Below, one piece after another: positions 61,169-64,000 of a stretch of 64,000 bases of DNA. The stretch is from Candidatus Gastranaerophilales bacterium. Lineage in GTDB: Bacteria; Cyanobacteriota; Vampirovibrionia; Gastranaerophilales; Gastranaerophilaceae. The position numbers and the translations under genes were made by a program. Position 1 is the first letter of the stretch, and every line of letters starts with the position of its first letter. The stretch lies in contig CAKMWI010000011.1 in NCBI GenBank assembly GCA_928722015.1, positions 62,001-126,000 of the forward strand. Direction: 5' to 3'. The notes under the pieces were generated by a model. The model searched no databases and was not told the DNA's origin. It worked only from the letters and a program-made list of their open reading frames with translations.

Positions 61169-62284
61169 ATGACTATTTCTGGCGTTACTTTAGCTGACAA
61201 AATTGCAGAGAACAGATTAACTGAGGCAGACAAAAAAGCTCTAGCCGCACAAAGAGAAGAATCACTAAAAAAACAAAACCTTTGGAAACAAGAACAACAA
61301 GCAAAAAAAGAATTTGGAAGAGGTTTTCAAATCGAATTAGAAAAAGAAAAAAGAGTAAAAGCAGGTTTACCTGAATATGATATTCAAAACTCAACCTCAA
61401 AAACAAATGTTAAATCAGGAAAGAAAAAAGCTGTTAGTGCAGAAGAAATTTTAAAACAACAAAAAGGTTCAGAAGCTTTAGGCGAACTAAGAAAGAAAAG
61501 CCATGCTCAAGCATTAGTAGCAAAAGCAGAACACCAAGGAAAAACAGGCACAGCTTCAGAAAAACATATCCACAAAGAAATAAAACAGGCACGTAAATTA
61601 GATCCTGCAAGTGTTAAAGGAATAAATGAAAAAGAAATAATCCAGAATAAAGAAGTTGTTAAAGATGTCGTTAAAGAAAACGGTAATGATATTATCAAAT
61701 CAACAAAAGAAACAACAAAAAAATCAGGCGGATTATTTAGTAAGATTGGCAAATTCTTTAAAGGTAAAGGCGGTAAACTTGCAATTGGAGCAGCTGCAGT
61801 AGGCTTATTAGCAGCAGGAGGAGCCTGGTTATATAACAAACTCACAGGTAAAAAGGAAGAAACAGTTGTAGATAAAGATAAAGATACAACTACTACAACT
61901 AAAGCAAAAGACGAAAATAAAACTCCAGAAAAAACAACAACTCCGGACGATCCAAAAGCAGTAACACCTGTACCAAGTGAGGATAAGAAAGATAAAACAA
62001 ATCCTACAGACAAAAAAGATCCAACAAAACCGGTTGCTCCTGAAAATCCGGATAAAAAAGATAACACAGTACCAAAAGACTATATAGTTAAAAAAGGCGA
62101 CTGCGTATGGAATATTGCAAAACAACATTTGAAAGATTTAAGCAATGACCCTAATTATAAACCAACAGATGCTGAAATCTTAAAACACACAAAAGAATTA
62201 ATGGAGTTAAATCAATTAGAATTTGAACCGGATGGCTATCACGTAATGATTAGACCAAATGACAAATTAAAGTTGGTAGCATAA
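61169..62284 (+). CDS. Membrane-anchored LysM protein
   Basis: 371 aa from the ATG at 61169, after GGAGGA. The first 200 residues are very charged (Lys, Glu, Gln) and helical, with no signal peptide. A membrane segment with Ala/Gly-rich IGAAAVGLLAAGGAW follows (about 204-222), then a Thr/Pro/Lys/Asp-rich linker (about 228-302) and a C-terminal LysM domain (DYIVKKGDCVWNIAKQHL, about 305-371, ending MIRPNDKLKLVA). The inferred topology is inside-out: cytoplasmic coiled coil and external LysM that binds peptidoglycan. Followed by a strong hairpin. Confidence 0.85.
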   Translation: MTISGVTLADKIAENRLTEADKKALAAQREESLKKQNLWKQEQQAKKEFGRGFQIELEKEKRVKAGLPEYDIQNSTSKTNVKSGKKKAVSAEEILKQQKGSEALGELRKKSHAQALVAKAEHQGKTGTASEKHIHKEIKQARKLDPASVKGINEKEIIQNKEVVKDVVKENGNDIIKSTKETTKKSGGLFSKIGKFFKGKGGKLAIGAAAVGLLAAGGAWLYNKLTGKKEETVVDKDKDTTTTTKAKDENKTPEKTTTPDDPKAVTPVPSEDKKDKTNPTDKKDPTKPVAPENPDKKDNTVPKDYIVKKGDCVWNIAKQHLKDLSNDPNYKPTDAEILKHTKELMELNQLEFEPDGYHVMIRPNDKLKLVA

Positions 62285-62301
62285 AAGAAAAATAAATAAC
62301 A

Positions 62302-62341
62302 AATGCCGAAAGCTGAATCAAAAGATTCAGCTTTCGGCATT
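62302..62341. terminator. Strong 18-bp hairpin after the LysM gene
   Basis: AATGCCGAAAGCTGAATC and its exact complement around an AAAA loop. No T run follows, so it may protect the 3' end or act as a factor-dependent terminator. Confidence 0.65.
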
Positions 62342-62390
62342 ATCAGTAAAATAACCAAATTACAATAAAATAGGAATTAAGATTTATCGC

Positions 62391-62419
62391 TTGACAATGT
62401 GTTAGGTTTACCTTACAAT
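62391..62419 (+). promoter_or_regulatory. DtxR-family gene promoter with metal-box operator
   Basis: TTGACA (62391-62396), 17 bp, TACAAT (62414-62419). Inside the spacer TTAGGTTTACCTTA (62402-62415) matches the DtxR/MntR-type half-sites TWAGGT and ACCTWA with one mismatch. This indicates metal-dependent self-repression. Confidence 0.75.
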
Positions 62420-62444
62420 AAAATCACTAAAAGAAAGGGCAACG

Positions 62445-62876
62445 ATGAATTCAGAAACAAAGAGTTTATCTTCCGGTTTAGAAGACTATTTAGAGGCAAT
62501 ATATATAGCTCATCTAAATAATAAACCGCTAAAAGGTGCAGAGCTTGCAAGACAATTAAGGATTTCAAGGGCATCTGTTTCCGAAGCATTAGCCAAACTT
62601 GTGTCAAAAGATTTAATAAAATATAACAGGTATGAGGCTATTTGCATCACCCAAAAAGGTATTACTGAAGCAAAGAAAGTATATGAAAAACATCATATAC
62701 TAGAACAATTTTTGGAAACAGTTCTGGGCATAGAAAAAATCGAAGCAAATGAAAATGCATGTAAAATAGAACATATAATTTCACAAAATGTTCTTAATCA
62801 ATTCAAGCTATTTACAACTTTTTGCCATAAAAATAAAACCTTTCTGGAAGCATATAAAAAGGAAAGCTCAAAATAA
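62445..62876 (+). CDS. DtxR/MntR-family metalloregulator
   Basis: 143 aa. Winged helix with SSGLEDYLEAIYIAHLNNKP, then AELARQLRISRASVSEALAK, and a helical metal and dimer domain, without the SH3 tail of DtxR. Ligand positions: Asp14 and Glu17 match the MntR Asp8/Glu11, while Cys106-x-x-Glu109-His110 (ACKIEH) matches the Cys102/Glu105/His106 set of DtxR. His83/His84 supply another ligand. So the site is a mixture of the Mn and Fe types. It is followed, in TAATG overlap, by the His-tailed membrane protein, and its promoter has a metal box. Confidence 0.92.
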   Translation: MNSETKSLSSGLEDYLEAIYIAHLNNKPLKGAELARQLRISRASVSEALAKLVSKDLIKYNRYEAICITQKGITEAKKVYEKHHILEQFLETVLGIEKIEANENACKIEHIISQNVLNQFKLFTTFCHKNKTFLEAYKKESSK

Positions 62877-63901
62877 TGATTAAAATTTCTTCGTTTGGCA
62901 AATTTTTAGACCAACCGCTATTAACCTCAAAATTTGACAAAAAAGTCCCTGCTATACTTACTCTTGGCAGTTCGGCTTATGTTCTTCATGAATTAAAAAA
63001 TACACCTCCTGAGGATCGTAAAAAAGCAGGTCTAAAATCTGCAATTATACTCGGGATAACCATTTTATCAGCAGTTCAAGCACCTAAAATTGCAAGTTTT
63101 ATTACCAAAAGAGATACACAAAAAAGTTTTACACAAATAGTAAAAAACAATACAAAAATTGTTGATACAATACTAAAACAAAATAAATATTCAGAAAATA
63201 TAACCCATATTCTAAATAAAGCAAAAAATAAAATTCTTTCAATAAAAGAAATTGAAACATTAAATAATAATCTGGATAAAAATACCTTTAATAAACTTAT
63301 ACCACCTCCAGAAAACATCACTTCCAAGGATATATTTAAAGAAATCGGATGGTTATCTATTTTTGGAGCAATTCCTGTAATTGGCGGAATTGCAGGTGGC
63401 ATCGCAGCAGATATGACAACAGAAAAATTCTGGAAACAAGGAGTGCCTAATAAAATTAAAGAAGGAGTGTATCAATATCTTGCAAATATATTTATGTGTA
63501 ATATCGGTGCTGGAGCAGCTCTAGGATTACTAGAAAAAATGAATATCAAATCAAAAGCCGCACGCTGTATAGGAATGATAAGCGGAATTATTCTAACAGG
63601 TGTTGTCGGAGGCAGCGCAGCCGCAAATTATATAAGCAATAAATTTATTAATCCCGTGTTATCAAAAAATTGCAAAACAGAAAACAGAAAACCGGAATTA
63701 TTAGACTTAGGTTTACATACTGATGATATTGCAACAGTATCTTTATTGTCAGGCTTAAAATGGATAGAACCGTCTTTACCTATATTGTATTCTATATCCG
63801 GTTATCGTGCAGGTATTGGTTATAGAAATGACAGCAAACATAATCACAAACATCATACTGATAAAAATACTAAAGCTCATTTTTTATACAATAAGTGTTA
63901 G
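62876..63901 (+). CDS. Lineage-specific membrane protein with His-rich tail
   Basis: 341 aa, translationally coupled to the metalloregulator. MIKISSFGKFLDQPLLTSKF carries an FGK tag at 7-9. Several Gly/Ala-rich membrane segments (about 30-45, 52-75, SIFGAIPVIGGIAGGIAADM near 162-181, NIFMCNIGAGAALGLL, GMISGIILTGVVGGSAAANY) and a C-terminal HNHKHHTDKNTKAHF segment. A His-rich tail and co-expression with a DtxR-type regulator suggest metal binding or transport, but no known transporter motif is present. It resembles the 691-aa protein at 28665 in composition and tag. Confidence 0.75.
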   Translation: MIKISSFGKFLDQPLLTSKFDKKVPAILTLGSSAYVLHELKNTPPEDRKKAGLKSAIILGITILSAVQAPKIASFITKRDTQKSFTQIVKNNTKIVDTILKQNKYSENITHILNKAKNKILSIKEIETLNNNLDKNTFNKLIPPPENITSKDIFKEIGWLSIFGAIPVIGGIAGGIAADMTTEKFWKQGVPNKIKEGVYQYLANIFMCNIGAGAALGLLEKMNIKSKAARCIGMISGIILTGVVGGSAAANYISNKFINPVLSKNCKTENRKPELLDLGLHTDDIATVSLLSGLKWIEPSLPILYSISGYRAGIGYRNDSKHNHKHHTDKNTKAHFLYNKC

Positions 63902-63954
63902 GTAAAACTAACACTTATATACACCTTATTTATTACAACCCACAACTGTACACT

Positions 63955-63985
63955 AAAAAAGAGGAGGGAAACACCACCTCTTTTT
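63955..63985 (+). terminator. Terminator of the metalloregulator operon
   Basis: AAAAAAGAGGAGG and CCACCTCTTTTT arms (one mismatch) around GAAACA, with a T run. Confidence 0.8.
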
Positions 63986-64000
63986 CTTTCTTAATAAAAA

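Noticed and set aside
61507..62067. 186-codon minus-strand open frame opposite the LysM gene
   Set aside because: It is the low-complexity mirror (Ser, Phe, Val) of a Lys/Thr/Pro-rich coding stretch, with no ribosome site.
1..64000. CRISPR array
   Set aside because: No series of regularly spaced repeats was seen, and there are no cas genes.

Overview
The window is AT-rich and looks like a chromosome segment of a gut-type, non-photosynthetic cyanobacterial relative (Melainabacteria/Vampirovibrionia, probably order Gastranaerophilales). This is an inference. It rests on (1) an outer-membrane efflux protein plus adaptor, which implies two membranes; (2) a group of lineage-specific proteins with a short N-terminal Phe-Gly/Ser/Gln motif, remembered as typical of that order; and (3) housekeeping genes (trmFO, a DUF151 nuclease, a Zn-type S14, A/CCA-adding enzyme) that fit a low-GC lineage. 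No 16S rRNA is present to confirm it.

Layout. Positions 1-4.3 kb are the right part of an integrative element: a truncated small gene at the left edge, an unknown 106-aa protein, a KAP-family P-loop NTPase (possible defence cargo), a 49-aa protein, and a DUF2924 protein overlapping a large serine recombinase. Positions 4.6-11.2 kb are a conserved efflux operon (TetR, TolC-like outer membrane protein, HlyD adaptor, tandem ABC ATPase, two ABC-2 permeases), organised like CecR-YbhGFSR of E. coli. Positions 11.2-26.8 kb are an accessory island bounded by two diverged copies of a 230-270 bp repeat, the right copy lying next to tRNA-Ser(GCU). It holds a four-gene operon (TerB-N/TerB-C membrane protein, BrxD-like ATPase, Lhr/BrxHI-like helicase, voltage-gated K+ channel), four small mobile-element genes, a Mu-type transposition cluster with two different DDE transposases and an AAA+ ATPase, and an AbiH-family gene.

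Positions 27-32 kb hold small conserved genes, a large lineage-specific membrane protein and trmFO. Positions 32.4-42 kb carry the S10-spc ribosomal protein genes on the minus strand, from rpsJ to rplR. They are split by a strong terminator after rpsN and lack rpsE, rpmD, rplO and secY in this window. Positions 42-64 kb are core genome: two paralogous 'FGMA' proteins, a phosphohexomutase, pheA, an M48 protease, miaB, a large SF1 helicase, a tRNA nucleotidyltransferase, an amino-acid binding lipoprotein, aroK-aroB, an HxlR regulator, YeiH and SulP anion transporters, a sugar porter, a LysM membrane protein, and a DtxR-family regulator co-transcribed with a His-tailed membrane protein.

Themes. 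The best candidate for an under-described system is the TerB/BrxD/helicase operon with a voltage-gated K+ channel as its fourth gene. Accessory small genes in the two separate mobile regions share a promoter-like motif and one paralogous protein, so the two regions appear to be related. Several lead genes (tetR, trmFO, aroK, perhaps abiH) have a -10 box only 6-7 nt before the ATG and no Shine-Dalgarno, which suggests leaderless transcripts. All functions are assigned by reading motifs; no database search was run.
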